Source: Saprospiraceae bacterium
GTDB lineage: Bacteria > Bacteroidota > Bacteroidia > Chitinophagales > Saprospiraceae
Direction: 5' to 3'
Assembly (NCBI GenBank): GCA_019187365.1
Contig: JABARE010000002.1
Coordinates: 146,687-210,686 of the forward strand
DNA: 64,000 bases
Positions within the stretch are counted from its first letter, which is position 1. Every line of letters starts with the position of its first letter. The notes under the pieces were generated by a model, which saw nothing but the letters and a program-made list of their open reading frames with translations, ran no database searches and was not told where the DNA came from. The translations under genes were made by a program, and so were the position numbers. Below, piece after piece: positions 16,639 through 25,252 of this stretch.

Positions 16639-18747
16639 ATGAACAAGTTCGTTATCAAACGAAACGGCGAATATCACCCCTTCCACGCCTACAAAATTGA
16701 AGATGCCATCCTAAAAGCCTTTAAGGGGCAACAGACGCCGGCTGATGAACAGTTGATCGAGTTGGTTTTTAAAAAACTGGAAGCAAAGGACGTATGGGCC
16801 GTCGAAGAGATCCAGGACATCATTGAGAAGGAGCTCTTTGCGAAAGGCTACTTCGACGTTATGCGGGCTTTTATGCTGCACCGCCACACGCGCAAACTGC
16901 AGCGGGAGCACCTCGCCGGACTGAACGACGACACCACTTACATCGACTGTTCGCAAACGATTGAGGAGTATGCTTTTCAGAAAGATTGGCGAATCAACGC
17001 CAACGCAAATACCTCCTATTCAAGTGCGGGTCTGATCAACAACGTAGCCGGAAAAGTCATCGCCAATTACTGGCTTGACAAGGTATATTCCAAAGAGGAG
17101 GGGTATGCTCACCGCTGCGGAGACTACCACATCCACGACCTCGACTGCCTTACTGGATATTGTGCAGGATGGAGTCTGCGCGTTCTGTTGAGCGATGGTT
17201 TCAATGGCGTCCGGGGACGGGTGGAGAGTCGTCCGCCTTCGCATTTCAGGGAAGCCCTCGGCCAGATGGCCAATTTCCTGGGCATTTTGCAGAGTGAGTG
17301 GGCAGGGGCGCAAGCGTTCAGCTCATTCGATACCTACCTGGCCCCTTATGTATTCAAAGACCAACTCAGTTTTGATGAGGTTCTCAAAGCGGTGCGCAGT
17401 TTTGTGTACAATCTGAACGTGCCCGCCCGCTGGGGGCAATCGCCATTCACCAACATTACCCTGGATTGGGTGGTACCAGGCGATTTGCGTGACCAGATCC
17501 CGGCGCGCAACAACAATCACCTTTTTACGAATATCAAAAATGACCACCTGCACCAACTTGCAAAGGAGCGCGGAGTCAACTCGCTAACGGATTTGGCCTA
17601 CCGCCATTTTCAACCGGAAATGGACATCATCAACAGAGCCTATTACACGGTTATGACGGAGGGCGACGCCAACGGCCAGCCCTTTACCTTCCCGATTCCC
17701 ACGGTAAACATCACCGAAGATTTTGACTGGCACGGACCCAATACAGACTTGTTGTTCGAAAACACGGCTAAGATCGGATCTTCGTATTTTCAGAATTTTA
17801 TCGGCAGCCAATACGTTTACGACGAAAACGGCGTCAGGCAGGAAAACCCCAATGCCTACAAGCCGAATGCCATTCGCAGCATGTGCTGCCGGCTTCAGCT
17901 TGATCTGCGCGAATTGTTAAAGCGCGGCAACGGACTGTTCGGTAGCGCCGAGATGACGGGTAGCATCGGAGTGGTGACCATCAATATGGCGCGTCTCGGG
18001 TACCTGTATAAAAACGACAAGGAAAAACTGTACGAGAACCTTGACCGTCTGCTCGATCTTGCCAAATCCAGCCTGGAGAAGAAAAGGCAATTTATCATGA
18101 TGATGCTCGAGCGTGGATTGTATCCCTACACCAGACGCTATCTTCCCGACTTCAAAAATCACTTTTCGACCATCGGGGTAAACGGCATCAACGAGATGAT
18201 CCGCAATTTTACCGACGACCGGTGCACCATCATCGATCCGGAGGGGAGTGAGTTCGCACTTAACATCATCGAGCACATCCGTCGCAGGATCTTTCAATTT
18301 CAGAAGGAGACGGGCAACCTGTACAACCTCGAGGCCACACCGGCAGAGGGTACAACTTACCGCTTTGCCAAGGAAGACAAGAAACGTTTTCCGGACATCA
18401 TCCAGGCAGGATATGGAGACAACATTTACTACACCAATAGTTCACAGATACCGGTAAACCACACCGATGACCCGTTTGAAGCACTTTACCTGCAGGATGA
18501 ATTGCAATGCAAGTATACCGGAGGGACCGTCTTGCACCTGTACATGCGGGAAAAGGTCAGCTCGCCGGAAGCCTGCCGCGCCCTGGTTCGCAAAGTGATC
18601 AGCAATTTCCGTTTGCCCTACATTACCGTGACTCCCGTTTTCAGCATTTGCCGGATTCACGGTTACCTCGCCGGAGAACACGAATATTGCCCGCATTGCG
18701 ACGAAGCGTTGTTGGATAAACTTTCGAATAAATCAGAAAACAAGTAG
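16639..18747 (+). CDS. nrdD: Anaerobic ribonucleoside-triphosphate reductase, catalytic subunit lacking the glycyl-radical domain
   Basis: A 702-aa class III ribonucleotide reductase that makes dNTPs without oxygen. An ATP-cone (residues 3-90) gives allosteric control. The catalytic barrel includes the active-site cysteine segment RSMCCRLQLD. The C-terminal zinc-type motif CRIHGYLAGEHEYCPHC is present. The chain ends 15 residues later, before the RVxGY glycyl-radical motif found in ordinary NrdD. That motif is encoded by the next small gene, two bases downstream in another frame. The preceding leader looks structured. The enzyme must receive the radical domain in trans to work. Confidence 0.92.
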   Translation: MNKFVIKRNGEYHPFHAYKIEDAILKAFKGQQTPADEQLIELVFKKLEAKDVWAVEEIQDIIEKELFAKGYFDVMRAFMLHRHTRKLQREHLAGLNDDTTYIDCSQTIEEYAFQKDWRINANANTSYSSAGLINNVAGKVIANYWLDKVYSKEEGYAHRCGDYHIHDLDCLTGYCAGWSLRVLLSDGFNGVRGRVESRPPSHFREALGQMANFLGILQSEWAGAQAFSSFDTYLAPYVFKDQLSFDEVLKAVRSFVYNLNVPARWGQSPFTNITLDWVVPGDLRDQIPARNNNHLFTNIKNDHLHQLAKERGVNSLTDLAYRHFQPEMDIINRAYYTVMTEGDANGQPFTFPIPTVNITEDFDWHGPNTDLLFENTAKIGSSYFQNFIGSQYVYDENGVRQENPNAYKPNAIRSMCCRLQLDLRELLKRGNGLFGSAEMTGSIGVVTINMARLGYLYKNDKEKLYENLDRLLDLAKSSLEKKRQFIMMMLERGLYPYTRRYLPDFKNHFSTIGVNGINEMIRNFTDDRCTIIDPEGSEFALNIIEHIRRRIFQFQKETGNLYNLEATPAEGTTYRFAKEDKKRFPDIIQAGYGDNIYYTNSSQIPVNHTDDPFEALYLQDELQCKYTGGTVLHLYMREKVSSPEACRALVRKVISNFRLPYITVTPVFSICRIHGYLAGEHEYCPHCDEALLDKLSNKSENK

Positions 18748-18749
18748 CT

Positions 18750-18920
18750 ATGGAAAATACAAAACAACAGCAACTGCTCGAGATCCATGAGGAAAAACGC
18801 ACCAAGTGCCTGGTATTTACACGCGTAATGGGTTACCATCGCCCGGTTGAAAGTTTCAACATCGGAAAAAAGGGCGAGCACTGTGAACGCCGCCATTTTG
18901 TGGAGCATAAGGGTGAGTAA
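18750..18920 (+). CDS. Detached glycyl-radical domain of class III ribonucleotide reductase
   Basis: A 56-aa ORF starting ATG two bases after the nrdD stop and shifted out of the nrdD frame. After a hydrophilic 20-residue lead it reads TRVMGYHRPVESFNIGK, matching the NrdD C-terminal signature RVxGYxRPVxxxNxGK; Gly28 is the predicted radical residue. The parent NrdD stops before this motif, so the two polypeptides together make one reductase. The ORF overlaps the GTG start of the activase by 8 nt, so all three genes are translationally coupled. A sequencing frameshift is the alternative. The separate ATG, the extra linker and the clean overlap argue for a real split. Confidence 0.85.
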   Translation: MENTKQQQLLEIHEEKRTKCLVFTRVMGYHRPVESFNIGKKGEHCERRHFVEHKGE

Positions 18921-19593
18921 TCCGGTTTACCATATTACTCCGTTTACCCTCCTGGATTATCCGGACAAGACAGCCTGCATCGTATGGTTTGCCGGATGCA
19001 ACATGCGATGCAGGTATTGTTATAACGTGGATATTGTCCGGGGCAAGGGTAAAATGTCTTATGACGAGGTGCTGGCCTTTCTCGACAAGCGCCGCGGCCT
19101 GCTCGATGCCGTGGTGCTCAGTGGCGGTGAATGCTTGATGCATGCACACAGCGAAACATTCATCCGGGAGATCCGCCAGCGCAACATGCTCGTGAAAATT
19201 GACACCAACGGGTCAAACCCCAAGGCGCTGGCCCGCCTGATCGGAGAAGGGCTGGTGGACTATGTGGCACTTGACTTTAAGGCCCTGGAGGACCGCTTCT
19301 ACGACATCACCCAGTCTGATCTCTTTCGTCCTTTCGAGAAAAGCCTGGAATTGCTCATTGCTTCGCCTGCAGTGCGTTTTGAGGTGAGAACGACTTACCA
19401 TTCTTCGCTGATGGACGAGGCCTACATCAAGAAAATGGCCGCCTACCTGAAGGAAAAGGGGTACCAGGGAACCTATTACCTGCAGCAGTTTTTTAACGAC
19501 ACGGAGACCCTGGACAAAATGGAGAACGATTACTGCCGGATGAAATCGCAGCAGTTCGAAGAAGCGGCTGTGCAGATGGCCATTCGCAACTGA
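18913..19593 (+). CDS. nrdG: Anaerobic ribonucleotide reductase activating protein (radical SAM)
   Basis: From the GTG at 18913 the protein is 226 aa, beginning MSNPVYHITPFTLLDYPDK. The radical SAM motif is C-N-M-R-C-R-Y-C (Cys29, 33, 36), followed by VVLSGGECLMH (SAM-binding GGE) and KIDTNGSNP. It generates the glycyl radical on the NrdD partner using SAM and a reduced [4Fe-4S] cluster. An in-frame ATG at 18847 lies inside the radical-domain gene and gives a non-homologous extension, so the GTG was chosen. It is the third gene of the nrdD operon. Confidence 0.88.
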   Translation: MSNPVYHITPFTLLDYPDKTACIVWFAGCNMRCRYCYNVDIVRGKGKMSYDEVLAFLDKRRGLLDAVVLSGGECLMHAHSETFIREIRQRNMLVKIDTNGSNPKALARLIGEGLVDYVALDFKALEDRFYDITQSDLFRPFEKSLELLIASPAVRFEVRTTYHSSLMDEAYIKKMAAYLKEKGYQGTYYLQQFFNDTETLDKMENDYCRMKSQQFEEAAVQMAIRN

Positions 19594-19719
19594 ACCCATC
19601 GGGACCGGGGCAGGATCCGTCGCATCACGCAGGCTGAAACATCGCGTTCTTCAAAGCAACTTTACAAAATACTTATACAGTGCGCTTCAGTATGAGGTCT
19701 GGTGTCACCAGCCAACCGA

Positions 19720-20799
19720 TCAATATCGCGTTTTCAGGCAGATGGCCCCCAGCTCGAGCAGACTATCGTTCGACGTAAACAGGGCGCGACCACCCTGGCG
19801 CACGACATTCCATGCAATGCGGCTGGTGACATCGTCAACTGCACCAGGTATATTAGCAGCATCCAAAATCTCTAACGAACGTTCGTTAACAATTCTCGCA
19901 GCTTGTCTGTAATCCTCCCGAAGGAGAATTAGATCTCCCCTGCCATCCAGGGCAGCCTGAAAAATTTCGGTGAGGTCGGTCAATACCTTTCCCTGTGCAA
20001 CGGCCTGTTTCATTTCGTCAATGGCTTCCTGGCGACGGACCTGTTGCAGACTGCGAACCAACTCCCAGGTTTGTGCAACGATGTAATGGGGTTCGGTCTG
20101 ATTGTAATTGATTTTTACATGACCGAAGTAAACGCCTGGTTTGTCGGCCATCTCGAGCAGAGAAGTGTGCATTTCATCGGTAGCAACCACCACACAGTTT
20201 AACCCGGTCTCCCTATGAACCCTCACGACCGCTTTATCAACCGTGTTGATGAACTCGTTGACCTTGGCATCTATTTGTTTTGGGTCGCTGCGCTTGTCGC
20301 CGAAGGTGACGTAATGCCGGTTTTCCGAAAAGGGAAAATCGCCATTGCGAACCTCTTCACGGATGTGATCGTTGGTTGCGGTGTAGAGTGAAACGCCACC
20401 CTGGGAAAGTACCAGTACGAGGTAATCTTCAGTTCGGTTTAATGCCTGCAGGAGATGCCTCACCGCAAACTGGCCGGATATCTCCACAGCATCGGAGCTC
20501 ACGGGCCAGATGCTGCGATAGATTTCCAGTACATCGTTGGATGCAAAAATGTGCAGGCTGTCAAGCAGGTAGTTGACATCTACCCGTTTCGTCAAGCCAT
20601 CGAGCTTTTCGAGAAGTGAGCTGACAGACCTTTTGTCAGACGATGCGAGCACTCGATCTTTGGCTTCGCTTATTAGATTTTTGAGCTGAATGGCATCCTG
20701 CAGATTTGAAGGGTGCGTGCGGTGGGTATTCATGGAAAGAGTAACACACGGACCTGCGTTATCAGAGGATAATTTTTGGATCAATGACAATAATTGCAT
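19720..20799 (-). CDS. BaeRF-family protein (eRF1/Pelota-related; possible ribosome hibernation factor)
   Basis: A 359-aa protein with a VTLSMNTHRTHP start, a central YLVLVLSQGGVSLYTAT strand, and a C-terminal LELGAICLKTRY ending. I recognise this layout from bacterial archaeo-eukaryotic release-factor-like (BaeRF) proteins, the group that includes the hibernation factor Balon. The middle domain (about 130-260) and the third domain (about 260-359) fit the three-domain eRF1/Pelota plan. No GGQ motif is present, so peptide release is not expected. The assignment rests on pattern memory and is moderately sure. Confidence 0.55.
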   Translation of the reverse strand: MQLLSLIQKLSSDNAGPCVTLSMNTHRTHPSNLQDAIQLKNLISEAKDRVLASSDKRSVSSLLEKLDGLTKRVDVNYLLDSLHIFASNDVLEIYRSIWPVSSDAVEISGQFAVRHLLQALNRTEDYLVLVLSQGGVSLYTATNDHIREEVRNGDFPFSENRHYVTFGDKRSDPKQIDAKVNEFINTVDKAVVRVHRETGLNCVVVATDEMHTSLLEMADKPGVYFGHVKINYNQTEPHYIVAQTWELVRSLQQVRRQEAIDEMKQAVAQGKVLTDLTEIFQAALDGRGDLILLREDYRQAARIVNERSLEILDAANIPGAVDDVTSRIAWNVVRQGGRALFTSNDSLLELGAICLKTRY

Positions 20800-20862
20800 T
20801 GTTGAAAATGAGATAAATTGATGAAATGGAAACGGTATAATACAGATAACAAATTAAAACGC

Positions 20863-22104
20863 TCATTGGTTCCCAGGCGGTGGGACCCGGTACAGGAGCG
20901 CATACAGGGGCAGAGTGAGCCCGTTGCGTACCAAAAAGAACAGGATCACGCAGAAAAGGGTACTGAAAAGAATGACGGAAAAGCAAATGGATTGGATAAT
21001 GATTCCGTCGGGATGGCCATGTTGAAGCGGAAGGGTTGCGATGACGGCAGCACCCAGTCCTTTGGGGATCATGGTAGCCATGACGGCGCGGTCGAGTACA
21101 GGCACCCTGGAAGAGATCACCCAGAGGACCGTAAATGCGCGCAATACAAAGAGGACGAGGGTGATCAGTGCACCCCAGAGCAGCCAGTCCATGCGGTCCA
21201 TCCGGATGCTGACCCCGATGAAGACGAAGAAAAACGTTCGCAGCAAAAAGACGATCTGTGAGAAGAAGTCCTTTTCTTCAGAGGGAAGGACGATGCGTTG
21301 GTTTGGAATGATGGTGCTGAGCAATTTGGGTTCCAGAAATTCCAGGTTTCCGATGGCAATTCCAAAGGAAAGTGCGGTGAGGGGACCGCTGAAATGCAGG
21401 TATTCCGCGATGCCATACAGAAGAAAAAGAAAGGCTGGCGTTGAAAATTTAGTAGACTTGAGTGTCGGGATTTTATTGATGATGTAAGACCAGACAAAGG
21501 CACCGGCAACGCCGATGAGAAGGGCGAGTACCAGGGCCGAAATGAATTGGGAGATGACGGTTTTTGCGTCGATGGTTCCGGTCATCATGAGTCCTAGTAT
21601 GCTCAGAGGAAGTGCAAGGGTGAACACATCCGATTCGGCGGACTCCACAATCAGGGTGGTCGAAGTTTTTGGCCTGATTGAAATTTTTCGAACCAGTCCA
21701 ACGACGACCGCAGCCGACGTTCCTCCCAGGGCTGTGCCAACAAACAGGCAACTCAGCCAGTGCAGCCTGAAGATCAGGAAACATAGTACAAAGGTGGCAA
21801 TGGACGTGACGACAAACCCGCTGGTCGTGATGGCTGCTGAGTCCCTGAAAGATGATTTTAATTCGGAGATGCGCAACTCCGTGCCGCTTTCAAACAGAAT
21901 AAAAATGAGCACGAGGTTGCTGAACAGCGAACCAAAGGTGCCAAAATTGTCGGGGTTGACGATGCGCAATACCGGTCCAAGGAGCATCCCAATGAGCATC
22001 AGACCCAACACATCGGGGACGCCACGGCGCTCAAACAGTCCGCTGAGGTAATGGCCAAAGAAAATGAACAGGCCAATGGCGATGATGATAACCGGAGTTT
22101 CCAT
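20863..22104 (-). CDS. Cation:proton antiporter (CPA family)
   Basis: A 413-aa inner-membrane protein with about 12 hydrophobic segments in the Na+/H+ exchanger fold. Landmarks are GVPDVLGLMLIGMLLGPVLR near the N-terminus, the unwound-helix region LFVGTALGGTSAAVVVGLV, an acidic ESAESDVFTLAL segment carrying the likely ion-binding Asp, and RAVMATMIPKGLGAAV near the end. It has no TrkA-N domain. The role is exchange of Na+ or K+ for H+; the ion cannot be told from sequence. Confidence 0.82.
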   Translation of the reverse strand: METPVIIIAIGLFIFFGHYLSGLFERRGVPDVLGLMLIGMLLGPVLRIVNPDNFGTFGSLFSNLVLIFILFESGTELRISELKSSFRDSAAITTSGFVVTSIATFVLCFLIFRLHWLSCLFVGTALGGTSAAVVVGLVRKISIRPKTSTTLIVESAESDVFTLALPLSILGLMMTGTIDAKTVISQFISALVLALLIGVAGAFVWSYIINKIPTLKSTKFSTPAFLFLLYGIAEYLHFSGPLTALSFGIAIGNLEFLEPKLLSTIIPNQRIVLPSEEKDFFSQIVFLLRTFFFVFIGVSIRMDRMDWLLWGALITLVLFVLRAFTVLWVISSRVPVLDRAVMATMIPKGLGAAVIATLPLQHGHPDGIIIQSICFSVILFSTLFCVILFFLVRNGLTLPLYALLYRVPPPGNQ

Positions 22105-22155
22105 AGGTACATTCTGTCATCCTGCACCAGAAGGAGGAGCGGACAACAGTGCCGG

Positions 22156-22163
22156 CAAAAATA
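22156..22163 (-). promoter_or_regulatory. -7 promoter box (TATTTTTG) for the antiporter gene
   Basis: Exact TAnnTTTG match on the minus strand, about 50 nt upstream of the ATG at 22104. Confidence 0.55.
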
Positions 22164-22366
22164 GAGTCTCCTGCGCTTAAATTGCTGCAAACGACACCCG
22201 GGGGAAAATTATTTTTCCTGTGATGGGTTCCATGAGTTTTGCTGTATTGCGTGGTGGGCAGGTTGAAATCGTGGCAATATTAAAAAGGGCCTGAAAGTGC
22301 GAAGCCGGATTTCATGTGGGGGTCTTGAATTTGCTGTGGAAATGATTTGAGTACGCCGGTGCCGTT

Positions 22367-22374
22367 TATCTTTG
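22367..22374 (+). promoter_or_regulatory. -7 promoter box (TATCTTTG) for transketolase C-half; likely leaderless
   Basis: The box ends 4 nt before the ATG at 22379, so the predicted transcription start falls at the start codon. The same octamer occurs inside every CRISPR repeat at the right end of the window. Confidence 0.6.
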
Positions 22375-22378
22375 CGAT

Positions 22379-23326
22379 ATGTCATGGGACAGATATCAGC
22401 CAACCGGGAAAGAGGCGACGCGCAACGGTTTTGGAGCCGGCCTTTTAGAAGCAGCCACAGCGGATGAGCGGGTCGTAGCGCTTTGTGCAGACCTGACGGG
22501 TTCGCTTAAAATGGATGCGTTTGCCAGGCAATACCCGGAGCGGTTTTTTCAGGTGGGCATAGCAGAAGCCAACATGATGGGTATGGCGGCGGGAATGGCC
22601 ACCCATGGTAAGATCCCGTTTACCGGAACCTTTGCCAATTTCAGTACGGGAAGGGTTTACGACCAGATCCGCCAATCGATCGCTTATTCGGGCAAAAACG
22701 TAAAAATTTGTGCTTCCCACGCGGGACTTACCCTTGGGGAAGATGGTGCGACGCACCAGATCCTCGAAGACATTGGCCTGATGAAGATGTTGCCTGGCAT
22801 GACGGTGGTCGTTCCCGGCGATGCCGCACAAACCAGACAGGCAGTACAAGCCATAGCCAGGCACGAAGGGCCGGTTTACCTGCGCTTCGGGCGACCGGAC
22901 TGGCCGGTATTCCTCTCTGAGATTCCCTTTGAACTTGGAAAGGCGCAGGTGTTGAAAGAAGGGCGCGACGTAAGTCTTGCAGCCACGGGCCACATGGTTT
23001 GGATCGCATTGGAAGCTGCAAGGATACTGGAAAAGGAAGGCGTCGATTGCGAATGCATCAACTTCCACACAGTCAAACCGCTTGACGAAGAGGCACTGCT
23101 CAGGTCTGCTATGAAAACGAGGAGGATCGTAAGTTGCGAAGAGCATCAGCGCAACGGCGGACTGGGAGATTCAATTGCTCAGGTACTGGTTCAGAAATAC
23201 CCTTGCCAGCAGGCTTACGTAGCGGTAAACGACCGCTTTGGCGAGTCGGGAAAACCCCTCGAATTGCTCGAGGCCTATGGACTGGATGTCCATTCCGTCG
23301 TTCGAACGGTGCGCTCTTTGCTCTGA
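22379..23326 (+). CDS. Transketolase, C-terminal subunit (pyrimidine-binding and C domains)
   Basis: A 315-aa protein equal to the second half of transketolase. It has [29 protein letters not shown], the catalytic Glu region [19 protein letters not shown], and [15 protein letters not shown]; the C-terminal domain ends at residue 315. With the N-terminal subunit it forms a thiamine-diphosphate enzyme that moves two-carbon units between sugar phosphates. The N-terminal half lies 18 kb away on the opposite strand (40877-41713), which is unusual because split transketolase halves are normally adjacent. Confidence 0.92.
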   Translation: MSWDRYQPTGKEATRNGFGAGLLEAATADERVVALCADLTGSLKMDAFARQYPERFFQVGIAEANMMGMAAGMATHGKIPFTGTFANFSTGRVYDQIRQSIAYSGKNVKICASHAGLTLGEDGATHQILEDIGLMKMLPGMTVVVPGDAAQTRQAVQAIARHEGPVYLRFGRPDWPVFLSEIPFELGKAQVLKEGRDVSLAATGHMVWIALEAARILEKEGVDCECINFHTVKPLDEEALLRSAMKTRRIVSCEEHQRNGGLGDSIAQVLVQKYPCQQAYVAVNDRFGESGKPLELLEAYGLDVHSVVRTVRSLL

Positions 23327-23457
23327 GTGGCTTTCCGTCTAGCTTTTGCAGTTGTTGCAAGGGAACTTCTGATCCATTCATGCGTTATCTCAAAAGGGGT
23401 AAATTGCGGATATTTAGGTTCGGCAGTGATCTCCTGCTCACATAAAATTTTGCGATG

Positions 23458-25245
23458 ATGAAATTGAAGCATGCACTTTGCCATTTGACCATCATTTTTC
23501 TGATCCATCTTCCTTCTGCGGGAGCGCAGAAAGGCCGGGTGTTGTTTGTTTCCGAACTCAATGGTGGAAACCACGTTCCGGCAGTACGAACGGATGCAAG
23601 TGGCCTGGTGACGTTTTTTGTTTCCGAAGACTTTAAAACGCTGGAGATACATGGCGTTTTTGCGAACATTACGGGAAACCTGACCGGTTGCGGAATACAC
23701 GTAGGTGACCGGATGACCAACGGTCCTGTTTTTCTCAACCTCATCGATTACGTCAAGGGCAATCGCATCGTCGCGCGCATTCCCACCCCGGCCCTGCTTG
23801 TCGAGTTGGCCACTTCCGGAAATTTTTACCTCAACGTCCGAAGCAGTTTTTACACCAACGGAGAAATTAGAGGACAACTCGACTGGCGAGCTGAATACGT
23901 TTTACCGGCTGTTCTGGCCGGAGAAAATGTAATACCGCCGGTTGACAGTACAGGTATCGCCCTGGGTGCGTTCCGGTTTTCTCCAAACCTCACCCGGATG
24001 GAATTCAACGTCGTTCCCGTTGCACTCACGAGTCCTGTGAAGGAACTCACGTTACACCGTGGCAATGCAAACAGCAATGGTCCGGTGCTGGCCGTTCTCA
24101 GCACAGGACCCGACATGGAAGGGGAAGTGGTCGATCAGTTAACGGTCATCGACGTATTGTTCAGCGCTTTCGATACCGGCGTCTACGCTCAGATCTCGAC
24201 CGAGGCCCATCCCGACGGCGAGATTCGCGGTCAACTCGTCCTTCCTCCCTTGTTCAATGGACACGGGCTGGCCGAAGGAGCCCGGGTAGTTCCCCCGGTT
24301 GCGACAAACGCCCGTGGATATGGCTATGCCGTTCTCGGGTATCCTCAAAACGACAGTCTTTACTACGTCCTGATCAGCGATGTGCAGTCTCCCGTTTCTG
24401 CAAGCATCCACACGGGTGCAATTGGCATGACGGGTCCCCCAGTAGGATTGCTCGCAGAGACTTCATACCCCGGCATCTATTCGGGGGCGCTGCTGCTGAC
24501 TCCCGAGGACCGAACGGATTTTCTGAACGACGGACTGTATTTCAGCGTGGCAACGGCTGCAAATCCGACGGGGGAGATCCGCGGGCAGATCACCTGCAAC
24601 CTCATGCACCACTTCGCATTTGACCTTTGCGGGGACCAGGAAGTGCCAAAAAAGGCGGTACCAGCTTATGGCGCTGCTTACGTAGGCGTCAACAAAGCAG
24701 GAACCGAAATGGAGTACGCTCTGCACACACTCGATCTCAACGGCGATGCTCTTACGACCTTTCTGTACGCCGGTGCAATTGGTACCTCCGGTAGCAAGCG
24801 CGAGGCCCTCGAATTGCCCAATCCCCTTTCCGGTGGTGTATTCGACATCGATGCCAGTCTGGTGTACGACCTTCTCAACGACAATGCCTACATCAACGTA
24901 CATACCGCAGCCAACCCTTCCGGGGAGATCCGCGGGCAAGTGCGAAAGACGTTATCCTGTGCTATCAATACGGCAACGGACGAAGCGTTGCGCAGCTCGC
25001 AGTTTTGGGTATCCGTTACTGACGATGAATGGTTGCAATTGAATTGGAAAGGGGACCAGACAGTGAAAGGCCATCTCGAGGTGAATGATCTGCAGGGGAG
25101 AACCTGGTTGTCCGAGCCAATTGAAATGGTGCCCGGTTCCGGAACGCTCAGCAAACCGGTGGCAGAACTTGCACCCGGGCTCTACATGGTAAGGATCAGG
25201 GATGCCAGGGGAGAAGAACAAACCAGGAAATTTATAAAATCCTAA
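23458..25245 (+). CDS. Secreted CHRD-repeat protein with T9SS sorting domain
   Basis: About 595 aa. A signal peptide (MKLKHALCHLTIIFLIHLPSAGA) is followed by four CHRD domains of roughly 120 residues. Each ends in a (P/T)xGEIRGQ motif (GEIRGQLDW, GEIRGQLVL, GEIRGQITC, GEIRGQVRK). The last 75 residues form a type IX sorting domain ending GLYMVRIRDARGEEQTRKFIKS. CHRD domains are beta-rich and occur in extracellular proteins of unclear function. The protein is probably exported by the T9SS and attached to or released from the surface. The second of two consecutive ATGs was taken as the start. Confidence 0.82.
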   Translation: MKLKHALCHLTIIFLIHLPSAGAQKGRVLFVSELNGGNHVPAVRTDASGLVTFFVSEDFKTLEIHGVFANITGNLTGCGIHVGDRMTNGPVFLNLIDYVKGNRIVARIPTPALLVELATSGNFYLNVRSSFYTNGEIRGQLDWRAEYVLPAVLAGENVIPPVDSTGIALGAFRFSPNLTRMEFNVVPVALTSPVKELTLHRGNANSNGPVLAVLSTGPDMEGEVVDQLTVIDVLFSAFDTGVYAQISTEAHPDGEIRGQLVLPPLFNGHGLAEGARVVPPVATNARGYGYAVLGYPQNDSLYYVLISDVQSPVSASIHTGAIGMTGPPVGLLAETSYPGIYSGALLLTPEDRTDFLNDGLYFSVATAANPTGEIRGQITCNLMHHFAFDLCGDQEVPKKAVPAYGAAYVGVNKAGTEMEYALHTLDLNGDALTTFLYAGAIGTSGSKREALELPNPLSGGVFDIDASLVYDLLNDNAYINVHTAANPSGEIRGQVRKTLSCAINTATDEALRSSQFWVSVTDDEWLQLNWKGDQTVKGHLEVNDLQGRTWLSEPIEMVPGSGTLSKPVAELAPGLYMVRIRDARGEEQTRKFIKS

Positions 25246-25252
25246 TAAGCGC

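Noticed and set aside
18745..18752. Stop-codon readthrough joining NrdD to its radical domain
   Set aside because: The small ORF is in a different frame from nrdD, so readthrough of the TAG cannot fuse them. Frameshifting would be needed and no slippery site is evident.
19861..19900. 16-bp palindrome TAACGAACGTTCGTTA as an operator
   Set aside because: It lies inside the coding sequence of the BaeRF-like gene, far from any start.
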